Counted from the stretch's first letter, positions 10,232 through 19,531 are shown. The stretch: DNA of 39,174 bases from Sporisorium sorghi (GCA_023212695.1 JALCCG010000201.1:1-39174), one strand, 5' to 3'. Program-made: numbers and translations. The notes: a model not told the origin generated them from the letters alone.

Positions 10232-10938
10232 TCACAATTTGGCTTTCTTGGTGTCTGTCAACTCTCCAGCCGCTTGACGGATCTTTGCTGCGAGCTGCTC
10301 GGCTTCCTCGCCGTCGAGCTCTTCGCGTCCGTGTCCGAGTCCCATGGCGGCTAGTGGATTGCTCGAGGCTGCTTTCTTTGCTTTTGTATCTGCGCTGTTT
10401 GGTCGCAGGGCAGCGGGGACGATGTGGAAGTGAACCTGTGCGGGGTAAACAAAAGTGCAAGGTGGTCGGTCTAGTCGGAATCTGACAAAGGAGAGGTAGA
10501 AGGAGGCAATTCAACGCACATGAGGGACCAGCTGAGCGTAGATCTGATTCGTGATGACCTGCAACCTTTCGTCGCCCAGTGCTGCGCCGAAGGTACAAAG
10601 TTGAATGTCAGCGACGTTGCTCTCCACCATCCTCATCAGCAAACTCGAGCGAGCCTTGCGAAACACTCACCCCTGCCAACAGCCTTTGCCGTCTGCACGA
10701 GCGCATTTGACAACGAAGCCGCCGCATTCGCGTCCAGGTGCGAGAGCTGCTGGACGTGCTTCTTCGGAATCACCAACGTGTGTCCCGGTCTCAATGGCAA
10801 GATGTCTAGAAACGCGAGATTGTCCTCGTCCTCGTAGACGATGTATGCCGGTGACTCTCGAGCGATGATCCGACAAAAGGCGCAGTCGTCTTGCATCTCC
10901 TTGCTCGAGTCGAAGCGGGCGAGCGTGTGCGAGGTCAT
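10232..10938 (-). CDS. HINT-type HIT family nucleotide hydrolase, three exons
   Basis: Exons on the minus strand are 10938-10671, 10581-10520 and 10435-10232, giving 177 residues. The donors are GTGAGT and GTGCGT, the acceptors CAG. The product has Cys19-x2-Cys22 near the N-terminus, the HINT core [19 protein letters not shown], the substrate-side segment [13 protein letters not shown], and the catalytic HVHFH (110-114) followed by IVPA. HIT proteins of this class hydrolyse purine nucleoside phosphoramidates and related nucleotides. The second intron falls exactly between His110 and Val111, so unspliced RNA would lose the active site. A roughly 60-residue charged C-terminal extension ([15 protein letters not shown]) is longer than in minimal HINT1. 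The start at 10938 has A at -3; an in-frame ATG at 11103 would add 55 residues but has a poor context. The exact biological substrate cannot be told. Confidence 0.88.
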
Positions 10939-11279
10939 TTGTGGTTTGACGGTGGGATTGACCCTGGAGTTGCTGTTCGAGCGTTTTTCTAGCCTAGCTG
11001 CGGTATCGAGATGTTCTTGCTTCGTATGAGAGAGCTCGCTAGGATGGATGAGGTTGGTGGTAGTGATCCGGTATCCTTCTCGCTCGTGATACAGTAGCCG
11101 CATCCAGCTCAAACGAGCACATGCATTCTGCGGGCAAGTGCCTCAACCCGCATTCCGGGCAGAAAATCCTCCACCTGTCCAATCCGCACCTCGAAACCTT
11201 CTTTCCCCATCACCATCACCAACACCATCACCATCCTTCCAATACTCTCCAAGAATCTAGATCGAGTCTGCTGCGAACC
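10939..11279. other. Divergent promoter between HIT gene and CIA30-PIG-P gene
   Basis: About 340 bp shared by the two divergent genes. The right part contains a (CAC/CAT)-rich stretch near 11208-11236 that lies in frame with the downstream CDS and would encode a His-rich leader if translation began at the ATG at 11121. No other gene fits here. Confidence 0.55.
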
Positions 11280-12518
11280 ATGTCGTACACCGGCACAACC
11301 CCCCTCTTCGCGCCCGGGCCCAACCCACGCAGTCCCGCCCTCCCCTGGCGATCCGACGACTTTACCGCCGTTGACGACCGCGTGCGCGGCGGCATCAGCC
11401 ACTCGCACACCGCCACTGTCCAATACCCGCCCAACAGCCGCGGCGAGCTCGTCTTCTCCGGTTTTCTCGACACCCTCACACTGGGCGGGGCGGGTTTCGC
11501 GTCTCAAGCCTCGACGACGCCCTTCCCCGTGCCGCTGAGCAAGGACGAGTACGGCGGGCTGCGGCTCGTAGTGCGTCGGCAGCCGGATTGCCAGGAGGTT
11601 GCGCCGCCCGCGGATGACGTGCCCGGTGGGGGCAAGGCGGGGGTAACGTCGTTTGTGTTCGAGATCAAGACCGAGGTGCCTGCACGACGCCCCGATGGGA
11701 GGCGCGAGAGCGTCCTCGTGTGGGAGTGGAGTTTTCGCATTCCGCAGGAGGGAGGCGAGCGGGATGCGAGGTTGAACACGGCGCTGACGAACGAGGACTT
11801 TTGGGTGTTCGACTCGACCTGGGCGGATTTCAAGCCCACGTACCGCGGCCGCCCCGTCGATCCAGGCGAGGCGGGCGAGTTCAACCCGCAGAACACCCAC
11901 GAGTGGAGCTTCATGGCACGCAGCAACTTCCAAGCCCAATCCGGACCGTTTGTGCTCCAGCTGCACAGCCTCAGCGCGCTCCCCGCCCAGGACCAGTTCG
12001 AAACCTCCCACGCGCACTCCAGCTCAACATTGCCCGTTGATAGCACGCAACCGCACACCGAGTCGTGGGTCGACGAAAAGTCCGATCGGTCCTTTCGACC
12101 TGCGCCGCCGTCGGACGCCGCACCTCTGAGGCCGACGCGCGAGTACTACGGCTTTGCCCTCTTCATCGTCGCCACGCTGCTGTGGCTCGGCTGGATCGCG
12201 TGGGCGCTCACCCCCGATGCGGTGCTCCAGAGCTTGGGGGTGGCGTGGTACCCGAATCGGGAATGGGCGTTCTTGATCCCGGCGTGGTCGCTGTTCGCCG
12301 TGTTGGCGGTTTATGCGGTGTTTATTGGGTTGAATGCCAGGAGCACGCCGGAGCTGGATGAGTTGCAGAACGTCACGGACGCCGCGCAGAATGTGCTGCA
12401 GGTTGGGTGGGGAGAGGAGAAGCATCTGTTGGAGGACGGGGAGAGGCTGCAGCGCAGTCTGCATGACATTTACGATCTGCCGCCGACGTATGTCTCGCGG
12501 CAGGTGCATCTCGTGTAG
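11280..12518 (+). CDS. CIA30-domain / PIG-P-domain fusion protein
   Basis: A 412-residue single-exon protein made of two recognisable parts. Residues about 22-240 match the CIA30 fold of complex I intermediate-associated protein 30 (WRSDDFTAVDDRVRGGISHS at 23 on, GFLDTLTLGGAGFASQ, and the jelly-roll strands ending FVLQLHSLSALP). Residues about 286-375 match PIG-P, the small subunit of the GPI N-acetylglucosaminyltransferase complex that starts GPI-anchor synthesis on the ER membrane: REYYGFALFIVATLLWLGW, then WYPNREWAFLIPAW, two membrane spans, and the LDELQNVTDA end. The frame runs without a stop between the halves, and no Met lies between residue 268 and the PIG-P part, so a separate PIG-P start is unlikely. 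The start at 11280 has A at -3; the upstream in-frame ATG at 11121 would add a His-rich 53-residue leader. ER location is likelier than mitochondrial, by inference. Confidence 0.85.
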   Translation: MSYTGTTPLFAPGPNPRSPALPWRSDDFTAVDDRVRGGISHSHTATVQYPPNSRGELVFSGFLDTLTLGGAGFASQASTTPFPVPLSKDEYGGLRLVVRRQPDCQEVAPPADDVPGGGKAGVTSFVFEIKTEVPARRPDGRRESVLVWEWSFRIPQEGGERDARLNTALTNEDFWVFDSTWADFKPTYRGRPVDPGEAGEFNPQNTHEWSFMARSNFQAQSGPFVLQLHSLSALPAQDQFETSHAHSSSTLPVDSTQPHTESWVDEKSDRSFRPAPPSDAAPLRPTREYYGFALFIVATLLWLGWIAWALTPDAVLQSLGVAWYPNREWAFLIPAWSLFAVLAVYAVFIGLNARSTPELDELQNVTDAAQNVLQVGWGEEKHLLEDGERLQRSLHDIYDLPPTYVSRQVHLV

Positions 12519-12540
12519 GTGGTTCGTCGGCATCACTGTT

Positions 12541-12573
12541 ATTTATTATTTTTTTTATTTTATTTTTTTTTTC
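12541..12573. repeat. T-rich tract in 3' flank
   Basis: A T-rich stretch with scattered A lies just after the CIA30-PIG-P stop codon and before the convergent coiled-coil gene. It may contribute to 3'-end formation; the two stop codons are only 115 bp apart. Confidence 0.8.
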
Positions 12574-12633
12574 TCAGCAGTCGTGTCTTAGGGTCAATGT
12601 CATCGTGGTATCAGATTGCAATAGGCGTGTACA

Positions 12634-15600
12634 CTAGCGGAAGAACGTCCTGGCCATCGGGCCGGGTTTGACGATCTTCATCGAGCCTCTCGGTTTCGCT
12701 TTGGACTTGTGCTTCTTCACCACTGGCTGCGCTGAACGCTGCTCGATCGAGAAGTCAGGCAGCTGCACCGCATCGCCATCGTCGTCGTCGTACATCCAGC
12801 CTCTGCGCAGCGAGTCGTGTTCGTCTTCGTACACTGTTCCGCCGTCCGTCTGCGGCACTGCGACCGTGCGCTTGCCCGCCTGCTGGGGCAGCAGGCCCCT
12901 TGCACGCGGGGTGGAGAGCGTGTCCTGTCCCGCCGCCGGTGGCACGCGCTGGGCGGAGTATCGCGACTTGCCCCTCTTCTGCGCGTGTGCAGCGACGAGC
13001 GGCGTCGAGTGCGCGATGGCAGGGAAGCGGTGTGCGTTGAGCGCGGGCACGTGCGACGTCTCGTCCGTCGCCGTCCAGTCCGCCAGGCCGTAGGGCGAGG
13101 GCGAGGGCGAGGGGAGCGCGGCATCGAGCAGATAGGCGTGCGGCGTCTCGAGGTTCGACAGGTCGGCGATGGCCGCGAGCGGTGGGGTCGAGGCCCGGAC
13201 GAGCTCAGAGACGCGGCGCGCCTTGATACCCAGCGAAGACGTCGTCAGGCTCGGACGTCGGCCTTGCAGGCTACTGGCAGCAGTGGTGGCGGTTGAGCTG
13301 GGAGCGAGGGCGCTGGCAGAGTTCGAGTGAGGTACAGCTGCTGTGGGGACGGGGATGGAAGAGGCTTGCTGCGGCTGCGATTGTTGAGCGACGCGAAGCG
13401 CTCCGCTGTTGACCAGAGTGTGACGCGGGCGATTGCGTCGGACGGCCACCTCTTGCGGTCTTGACTCCGCTTCCCGATTCTCGGCCTCAGCAGAGGATGG
13501 CAGGGGCAGCAGCGTATCGTCCTCGATGTCCTCTTCCATGTGCTGCAGCTGTTGCAGATCCTCTTCCGTTGCGTGCACCGAGAGGTTGCCGTACGATCGC
13601 CTCTTCTTGGGCGACAGACCCGTGTCCACCGGCAGTGGCGGATGCGGTAATGCTGCTTCGCCGCTTGCTACGTACGTCTCTTGCGCTGGCTCCTCCTTAC
13701 GCTGTCGATCGTCGGCTTTCAGTGTCTTTTGCAACTCTGGATGCAACGGAGTCGCGGTGAACCGTGGCCTCTGTACCGAGAACGGCGTCTTCCCCGCTCC
13801 TACCACTCCAAAACCCGTCCTCACCGGCGTAGACACCACCGCCGGCACACCGCTGACACCCTGCACCGACCCCGAAACCTGCCTCAACAACCCCTCATGT
13901 TCAGCCGTCGCCCTCGCCACCCTCGTCACCTCAGCCCTCGGCCGCTGGCTCAACGGCACATCCACCGCCCTATAACTCCCCAGCTCCCTCTCCAGCACCC
14001 GATTCTCCTCCTGCATCCGCTCCAGCTGCAGCCTGAGGCTCAAGTTCTCCTGGCGCACATCGTCGAGCTCGTGCCGCACGCGGTCCATGTACATGATCTT
14101 CTGGTTCGGGTTATTGTGGCTGAGAAGTTCGCTGTTGAGTGTCGAGAGGGCGGCTTTTTCTTGTTCGGCGAGCGCGATGCGCTGGACCAGGTGCTTGGTC
14201 TGCTCGACGAGTTCGTGGTAGAGCGCTTCGAAGTGCTCGGCGGCGTCGAGGAGGGTGGCCATGCGATCGCGCTCTTCGCGCCATGCCTTTTCGGCCAGGC
14301 GTGCGTTTTGCAGGGATGAAGTGAGCGTGCGAGCGGCTTCGGATTGCGCATCGGCTTCTTTGCGTGCGGTTGCGGCTTGGTCTTGGGCAGCCGCGAGACG
14401 CTTGCGAAGGGGCTCGAGCTCGGAGAGCTGCGCAACCAGGGTGTCGACTTCGCGCGTCTTGGCAGCAACCGACGCCTCGAGCGTGGCCACTTGACTCCGT
14501 GCTGCAACGAGCGCTTCTTCAGCAGCTTTCGCCTCGGCGGATCGAGTGAGGTACCGTGCCTGCAGATCCTCCGCTTCTTCCTGCAGCAAGGCGTTGCGTG
14601 CGCGCACATCGTCCAGCTCCACTCGGACCAGCGAAGACGTCGCTTCGTCCGTATCGAGAGCCGCCGTGAGCCCAGAGAGGTCTCCAAAGCTCGAGCTTGC
14701 TCCAACAGCATTGCTGCGCTGCTGCTGTTCCTGTTGCTCGATCAAGAGCGAAGCAAAGCGCCGTTCGGCAGTGAGCTCGGCAGCGATGCTGTCAAGGTCG
14801 GCCTCGAGAGTCGCAACGAGCTGCTTGGCGGTGTCTCGGTCGTCCTGCACCTGCCTGACGACGGCGACGAGCTCGTGGATCTGCGCCGCTCGCTCGTTGG
14901 CCAGCGTCTCGAGTCTGATACTCTCGGTGACGCTGCGATGCCACTTGGACTGCATCGCGTGCTTTTCCTGAGCAGACCGCTGATGCAGCCCATCAATGTG
15001 CTGAGAGACGGCTTTGGCGACCATGGCGAGATTGTGCGCGTGCTGCTGCTCGATGTGATCCACTTCGTCGATGAGCTCGTCGATCTGCGATTCGAGTTCC
15101 GCGCGCTCTGCCTGGGCAGCAGCCTGCTGTTCGTCTGCAAGCCGCGCTGCTTCGTGGCTCTTGCGGTCAATCTGCGCCTGCATCTCCTGAACGCGCGTAC
15201 TGAGCTCGGTCTCGATCCTGCGCGCATACTTCTGCGCATCGATAGCAATGATCTTGTCCGACTCCCTCTGCGCCTGCAGCTCTTCGATCAGCCGCTGCTT
15301 TTCCCGCAACACATCATCCGACGCGGAACCCTGCATCCTTAGCTGCCCGAGCTCCGCCTCGATCGCCGCGCACTTCGCCTGCGCGTCCCTCGCTCTGGCT
15401 TTCTCGTTCGCCAGCGTATGCGCCGCCTCAGCGACATCGTGCTTGCGCCTCTCCTCCTCCCTCCGCAGCTTCTCGCTGAGCTCCTCGATCTCCCTTTGCC
15501 TGCGCGCCTTGGACTCCTCGTGCACCCTGTGCAGCTCCCCGAGCCGCGACTGGAGGTCCGAGAGCTTGCTGCTCTTCTCCTTGAGCGCAGCATGCGACTT

Positions 15601-15903
15601 TTCCCACTTCTCCAGGCTGTGCTTCAGCTTGGCTTCGCGCTGCGCGGCGAGTCGAAGCTCAGTCTGCAGGTCGCCCAGCTCGTTCTGTGCAGCTATCTTG
15701 TCGCGCTGCAGGTCGTGGATCTTCGCTTCGGCTTTCGAGAGGCGGTCTTCGGCTTTCAGTTGCGTCTTGGCCGCGTGCATGGGGGCAGCGGCAGAGGCGG
15801 CGGTCGAGACGACATTGCTCTTCGTGCTGGGCCCAAGTGGTCGGCGCACGACACTGATGTGAGGAGGGGCAGCAGGTGGCTGGGTAGTGATGTTGCGCGA
15901 CAT
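12634..15903 (-). CDS. Long coiled-coil protein with HMMR-like C-terminal motif
   Basis: A 1089-residue single-exon protein. After a short Pro/Ser/Ala-rich N-terminus, residues about 45-690 are almost continuous heptad coiled coil rich in Glu, Arg, Gln and Ala with no Pro. At the end of the coil is HNNPNQKI followed by a MDRVRHELDDVRQENLSLR coil; this resembles the conserved C-terminal motif of vertebrate HMMR/RHAMM (GHQNxKQKI followed by a leucine-zipper-like segment), which targets that protein to spindle poles. The remaining 400 residues are low complexity, Ser/Pro rich and basic, ending KAKPRGSMKIVKPGP near the C-terminus. A spindle or microtubule-associated role is inference from that one motif; a generic myosin-tail-like structural protein is the alternative. 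The start at 15903 has a good context (CACC before ATG). It is divergent from VPS53. Confidence 0.75.
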   Translation of the reverse strand: MSRNITTQPPAAPPHISVVRRPLGPSTKSNVVSTAASAAAPMHAAKTQLKAEDRLSKAEAKIHDLQRDKIAAQNELGDLQTELRLAAQREAKLKHSLEKWEKSHAALKEKSSKLSDLQSRLGELHRVHEESKARRQREIEELSEKLRREEERRKHDVAEAAHTLANEKARARDAQAKCAAIEAELGQLRMQGSASDDVLREKQRLIEELQAQRESDKIIAIDAQKYARRIETELSTRVQEMQAQIDRKSHEAARLADEQQAAAQAERAELESQIDELIDEVDHIEQQHAHNLAMVAKAVSQHIDGLHQRSAQEKHAMQSKWHRSVTESIRLETLANERAAQIHELVAVVRQVQDDRDTAKQLVATLEADLDSIAAELTAERRFASLLIEQQEQQQRSNAVGASSSFGDLSGLTAALDTDEATSSLVRVELDDVRARNALLQEEAEDLQARYLTRSAEAKAAEEALVAARSQVATLEASVAAKTREVDTLVAQLSELEPLRKRLAAAQDQAATARKEADAQSEAARTLTSSLQNARLAEKAWREERDRMATLLDAAEHFEALYHELVEQTKHLVQRIALAEQEKAALSTLNSELLSHNNPNQKIMYMDRVRHELDDVRQENLSLRLQLERMQEENRVLERELGSYRAVDVPLSQRPRAEVTRVARATAEHEGLLRQVSGSVQGVSGVPAVVSTPVRTGFGVVGAGKTPFSVQRPRFTATPLHPELQKTLKADDRQRKEEPAQETYVASGEAALPHPPLPVDTGLSPKKRRSYGNLSVHATEEDLQQLQHMEEDIEDDTLLPLPSSAEAENREAESRPQEVAVRRNRPRHTLVNSGALRVAQQSQPQQASSIPVPTAAVPHSNSASALAPSSTATTAASSLQGRRPSLTTSSLGIKARRVSELVRASTPPLAAIADLSNLETPHAYLLDAALPSPSPSPYGLADWTATDETSHVPALNAHRFPAIAHSTPLVAAHAQKRGKSRYSAQRVPPAAGQDTLSTPRARGLLPQQAGKRTVAVPQTDGGTVYEDEHDSLRRGWMYDDDDGDAVQLPDFSIEQRSAQPVVKKHKSKAKPRGSMKIVKPGPMARTFFR

Positions 15904-16438
15904 GGTGGCGGGACGCTCTGGGTAGACGCCCTGCTTCCAGTGCGCTTGTGGTTGAGTAGGGTTGGATGCGTTGGGTGCTGGTGTGGTTGATGGTGAAGGT
16001 GGATGGAATTGAGGAGCCTTCAGCCGGAGCCGAAACAGGGTCTGCTCGTGTGGTTGAAAGCAGGCCTCGGGCAGAGCAGAAGAAGAGCAGAAGAGGTCGT
16101 ACAGAGAGTGAGCGAGTTGGACCCTTCTTGTGCGTGGAGTTGCTGGTAAATAACCGACGCGCTAACGAAAATGTCCAACTGCGCAAATCGACGCAAATCC
16201 AAGGCACGCGTGGAGGGGTCACGTGCGTGAAGGACGACCTAACATTGACAAGATTGCGCCTTGACCATCAAGACTGGCGAGCAGATGCACGACCACTCTT
16301 CTCACCTTACCATCAGCATCGACTGCAACGCATATCTACAGAGCGACCGTTTCTCGCCGTCTTTCAAATAGCGGCAGCTGCTGTAGCCAACAATTGTGAC
16401 AGCGAGTGGCGCACGCTGCGTTGGCACTCCTTCCAGCT
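15904..16438. other. Divergent promoter between coiled-coil gene and VPS53
   Basis: About 535 bp containing the start regions of both genes. No additional ORF is credible: the plus-strand frame at 15966-16490 has no recognisable domain. A CACGTG core at 16220-16225 is noted separately. Confidence 0.6.
16220..16225. promoter_or_regulatory. CACGTG E-box in divergent promoter
   Basis: A perfect CACGTG palindrome, flanked as TCACGTGCGTGA, lies between the coiled-coil gene and VPS53. This is the classic bHLH (Cbf1/Pho4-like) core. One hexamer in 535 bp is weak evidence of function. Confidence 0.3.
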
Positions 16439-19348
16439 ATGGCCAACGCCCTTGCGGCTTCGACGCTGGACGAGGCGACCACTTCGATAGCACCGACAGC
16501 ACCTCAACAACCACCGCCGCTGCCGTCCAAAGCAACCGAGCTCTCCCACGATGTTGCTCTTCAGATCGACCACATCCTGTCGTCGAGCAACAAGCAGCAG
16601 CAGTCGACCAACGGTGCAAGTGCACCAGCTTCCTTCAGCCTAGCCGATCGATCCTCCCTCGAGTCGCAGCTGGACGCCCTCCTCGCATCTTCCAGCACAC
16701 AATATGAGCCGCTCAGCCTTGCCTCGATCGGCCGCGTACAAGCCGTGCTCCGCTTCCAAATCCGCGCCTGTCGCGAGCAAATCTCGCAACTCACCGCGGA
16801 GCTCGAGACCGAGATCGACACGAACCGCATGACGCAGGTGCAGCAGGCGATCGCGGCGCTGCTCGAGCAGCTCCTCCTCATCCGCGAAAAGGCGCGCGAG
16901 TCCGAAAATGTCGTCAAGGAGATCACGCGTGACATTCGCAGCCTCGATATCGCTAAGCGCAACGTCGTCTCGAGCATGACGGCGCTCAAGCGGCTCCAGA
17001 TGCTTGTGAACGGTGTCGATCAGCTGCAGCGTCTGGCAGAGACGAAGAGGTATCGCGAAGCGGCGTCGGCGCTGCAGGCGGTCAAGTCACTGCTCGACTT
17101 TTTCCAGTCGTATCGTGGCGTCGAGCGGATTGCGTCGGCGTGGAAGCAGGTGAATGAGCTGCAGAACACTCTGCGTGCTACTATCATGAAGGACTACGAG
17201 AACTTCTTCCTGCACGATCCCAACCGTGCCGTGCGCTCTACCAACCTGCCCGACTCGGCGCTCGTTATTGACGCTATTGGCGCAGAGGCAAAGACCGCGC
17301 TCATCGACTGGTACTGCTCGCTCCAGCTGCGCGAGTATCGGCGCATCTTTAGGGCGACCGACGAGGCGGGCCAGCTGGATAATGTGTCCCGGCGGTTCGC
17401 GTGGTTTCGACGCATCCTCAAGATCCACGAGGACGAGCATGCAGCGGCGTTTCCGGATCATTGGAAGGCGGAGAGATGGCTTATTCGTCGCTTTGCCGAT
17501 GTCACCAAGGAGGATCTTAGGAGTGTGCTCATTCGCGAGCAGTCTCGGCTCAATGTTTCGACGCTCATGGAGGCTTTGAATTCGACGCTCGAGTTCGAGG
17601 CTGCCATCAGCCGGCGCTACAACACGTCGTTCGAGGAGCTCATTTCGCCGCCTACTCCTGCCTCTACCGGACAGCAGCAGCAGACCCAGACGCTCTCAGC
17701 CGTCTTTGACCCGTACCTCGGCGTCTTTGTCGAAGCCCAGGATCGGGCGCTCTCGGAAATGTTCGTCCAATATCGACGCCAGGGCGCACGCGTCTCGCAC
17801 GACGGCGAACACCAGAGTACTGGCTTTGGCGCAGACACCGCTTTCGACGCTTCCAACGGCATCGACGGTGCGCCCAGCGCCTCCAACGCAGGCACCACCG
17901 TGCTACCGTCGTCAACGGAGCTGTTCTACTTTTACCGCCAGACGCTGGAGCAGTGCGCGCGGCTGTCGAACCGCGAGGCGCTGCGCGACCTGTACGAGGT
18001 GTACCGCAAGTGGCTGCGCGTGTATGCCGAGGACGTGCTGCGGTCTGCGCTGGTGCGGCCCGAGCCGGCGCGGCGGTCGATCGATGTTCGGCCCAACATT
18101 GGCGAGGTACAGAAGTGGTGTTTGGTGCTCAACACGGCCGACTACTGCGCGAGCACCTCGAGTCAGCTCGAAGAAAAACTGCGGGAGAAGATTCATGCGG
18201 ATTTCAAGGAGACGATCAGTCTGGACGAGGAGCGGGATATCTTTACGACGCTCGTGTCGTATGCGGTGCAGACGCTGGCGCGCGAGCTCGAGCTGTGTTC
18301 CGAGCCGATCTGGAGCTCGATGCTGCGTCCTGCGGTTCCGTGGAGCCAGCTGCAGCCGCGTGGAAGCGGCGGCGGGGGCAAGTCGCAGTACGTGATGGAT
18401 CTGGCGAGCCTGGTGGAGCAGATCGGCGTGGTGGTGCGGCAGGATGTCGAGAACAAACGATACGTGCGCAGCTGGTGCGACAAGGTCGTCGGCGTTCTCA
18501 CGGCGCGGTTTATGCAGGGTTTGGTGCGGCTGCGCCCGCTGACGCAGGCCATGGCGGAGCAGCTGCTTGTGGACGCGGCCGAGTTGAAGAAGAGCCTCGT
18601 CGAGCTGCCGCGCTATCCCGTCGACGATCTGGGTGCGGACGGCAGTGCGACGAGTGCTACTGAGGCGAGTCTGTCGCACTGGACGCCGGCGCCGTCGGCC
18701 GAGCAAACCGCGCTGTCGTCGCAGGCGGCGTCATACGTGCGCTACGTAACGCGCTTGACGCATCGCATCGAGACGCTGCTGCGCGTCATCCTGGCGCCCG
18801 TCGACGTGGAGCGATCCAGCGGCTTCAGCGGCAGCAACGACGGTGGGGAGAAGCTGGACTTGATCCAAGCCTATGTCAAATTGGTTGGGGACCGGTCGTT
18901 TAGCAACTTCCAAAAGGTGCTCGATCTCAAGGGCGTGCGCAAGGTCGACCAGAACGGCCTCCTGGATCGGTTCCTCCAAGTCACCTCCGCCGACGACGCC
19001 GATGGTGCGGCGGGCAGTTCGTCGGAGCTGACGGACCAGAGCTTCGTGACGCAGCTCGACATGGACCCGCCTGCGCACCCGATCCTCGCCTCGCCGTTCA
19101 TGGCCGCGACGCCGTCGTTCCTCGACAGCGCGGCGAGGAAGGACAGCACCACGTACAACAGGTCCGCGTCGCTGTTTGGACCGGATAGTCTGAGGAGCCC
19201 CACGGCGGCGTCGGTGGGCACGTTTGAGGGAGGAGGCAATGGGGCGGCGCCGAGTGGACAGGGCGGTGCCGGTAGGGCGTTTAGCGATTTGAGGAAGTTT
19301 GGGAACTTCTTTGGCGCTGCGTTGGGTAGGAAGGATGGTGGTCGGTAG
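16439..19348 (+). CDS. VPS53: Vps53, subunit of the GARP tethering complex
   Basis: A 969-residue single-exon protein. After a Ser/Gln-rich leader, residues about 60-450 carry the Vps53 N-terminal region: LESQLDALL, then IGRVQAVLRFQIRACREQI, and the diagnostic ITRDIRSLDIAKRNV, LKRLQMLVNGVDQLQ, RYREAASALQAVKSL and MKDYENFF. These match Vps53 from other eukaryotes. With Vps51, Vps52 and Vps54, Vps53 tethers endosome-derived vesicles at the trans-Golgi network. The C-terminal half is helical with little low complexity until a Gly/Ser-rich end after about residue 900 (LRKFGNFFGAALGRK). The start is the ATG at 16439; an 11-residue upstream extension begins with GTG. It is divergent from the coiled-coil gene and convergent with DBP10, with the stop codons 183 bp apart. 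Confidence 0.92.
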   Translation: MANALAASTLDEATTSIAPTAPQQPPPLPSKATELSHDVALQIDHILSSSNKQQQSTNGASAPASFSLADRSSLESQLDALLASSSTQYEPLSLASIGRVQAVLRFQIRACREQISQLTAELETEIDTNRMTQVQQAIAALLEQLLLIREKARESENVVKEITRDIRSLDIAKRNVVSSMTALKRLQMLVNGVDQLQRLAETKRYREAASALQAVKSLLDFFQSYRGVERIASAWKQVNELQNTLRATIMKDYENFFLHDPNRAVRSTNLPDSALVIDAIGAEAKTALIDWYCSLQLREYRRIFRATDEAGQLDNVSRRFAWFRRILKIHEDEHAAAFPDHWKAERWLIRRFADVTKEDLRSVLIREQSRLNVSTLMEALNSTLEFEAAISRRYNTSFEELISPPTPASTGQQQQTQTLSAVFDPYLGVFVEAQDRALSEMFVQYRRQGARVSHDGEHQSTGFGADTAFDASNGIDGAPSASNAGTTVLPSSTELFYFYRQTLEQCARLSNREALRDLYEVYRKWLRVYAEDVLRSALVRPEPARRSIDVRPNIGEVQKWCLVLNTADYCASTSSQLEEKLREKIHADFKETISLDEERDIFTTLVSYAVQTLARELELCSEPIWSSMLRPAVPWSQLQPRGSGGGGKSQYVMDLASLVEQIGVVVRQDVENKRYVRSWCDKVVGVLTARFMQGLVRLRPLTQAMAEQLLVDAAELKKSLVELPRYPVDDLGADGSATSATEASLSHWTPAPSAEQTALSSQAASYVRYVTRLTHRIETLLRVILAPVDVERSSGFSGSNDGGEKLDLIQAYVKLVGDRSFSNFQKVLDLKGVRKVDQNGLLDRFLQVTSADDADGAAGSSSELTDQSFVTQLDMDPPAHPILASPFMAATPSFLDSAARKDSTTYNRSASLFGPDSLRSPTAASVGTFEGGGNGAAPSGQGGAGRAFSDLRKFGNFFGAALGRKDGGR

Positions 19349-19420
19349 CCAAGGAGAGAGGGTTTGGTCAAGACATTCCTTTGCAAGACGTACGAAGCAA
19401 GACGAGTGTGGCGAGAGAGA

Positions 19421-19447
19421 GTGTGTGTGTGTGGGGGGGGGGGGGGG
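19421..19447. repeat. (GT)6 followed by G15
   Basis: A short GT microsatellite runs directly into 15 consecutive G between the convergent VPS53 and DBP10 genes. A run of that length could fold as a G-quadruplex on the plus strand and is prone to sequencing length error. Confidence 0.9.
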
Positions 19448-19531
19448 ACGATTGAGATTGTAGATAGGCGTGATGAACGGTGTGACAGATGTGATGAGCG
19501 ACATCGAGAAGCGTGTGACGATCTTGGCTGA

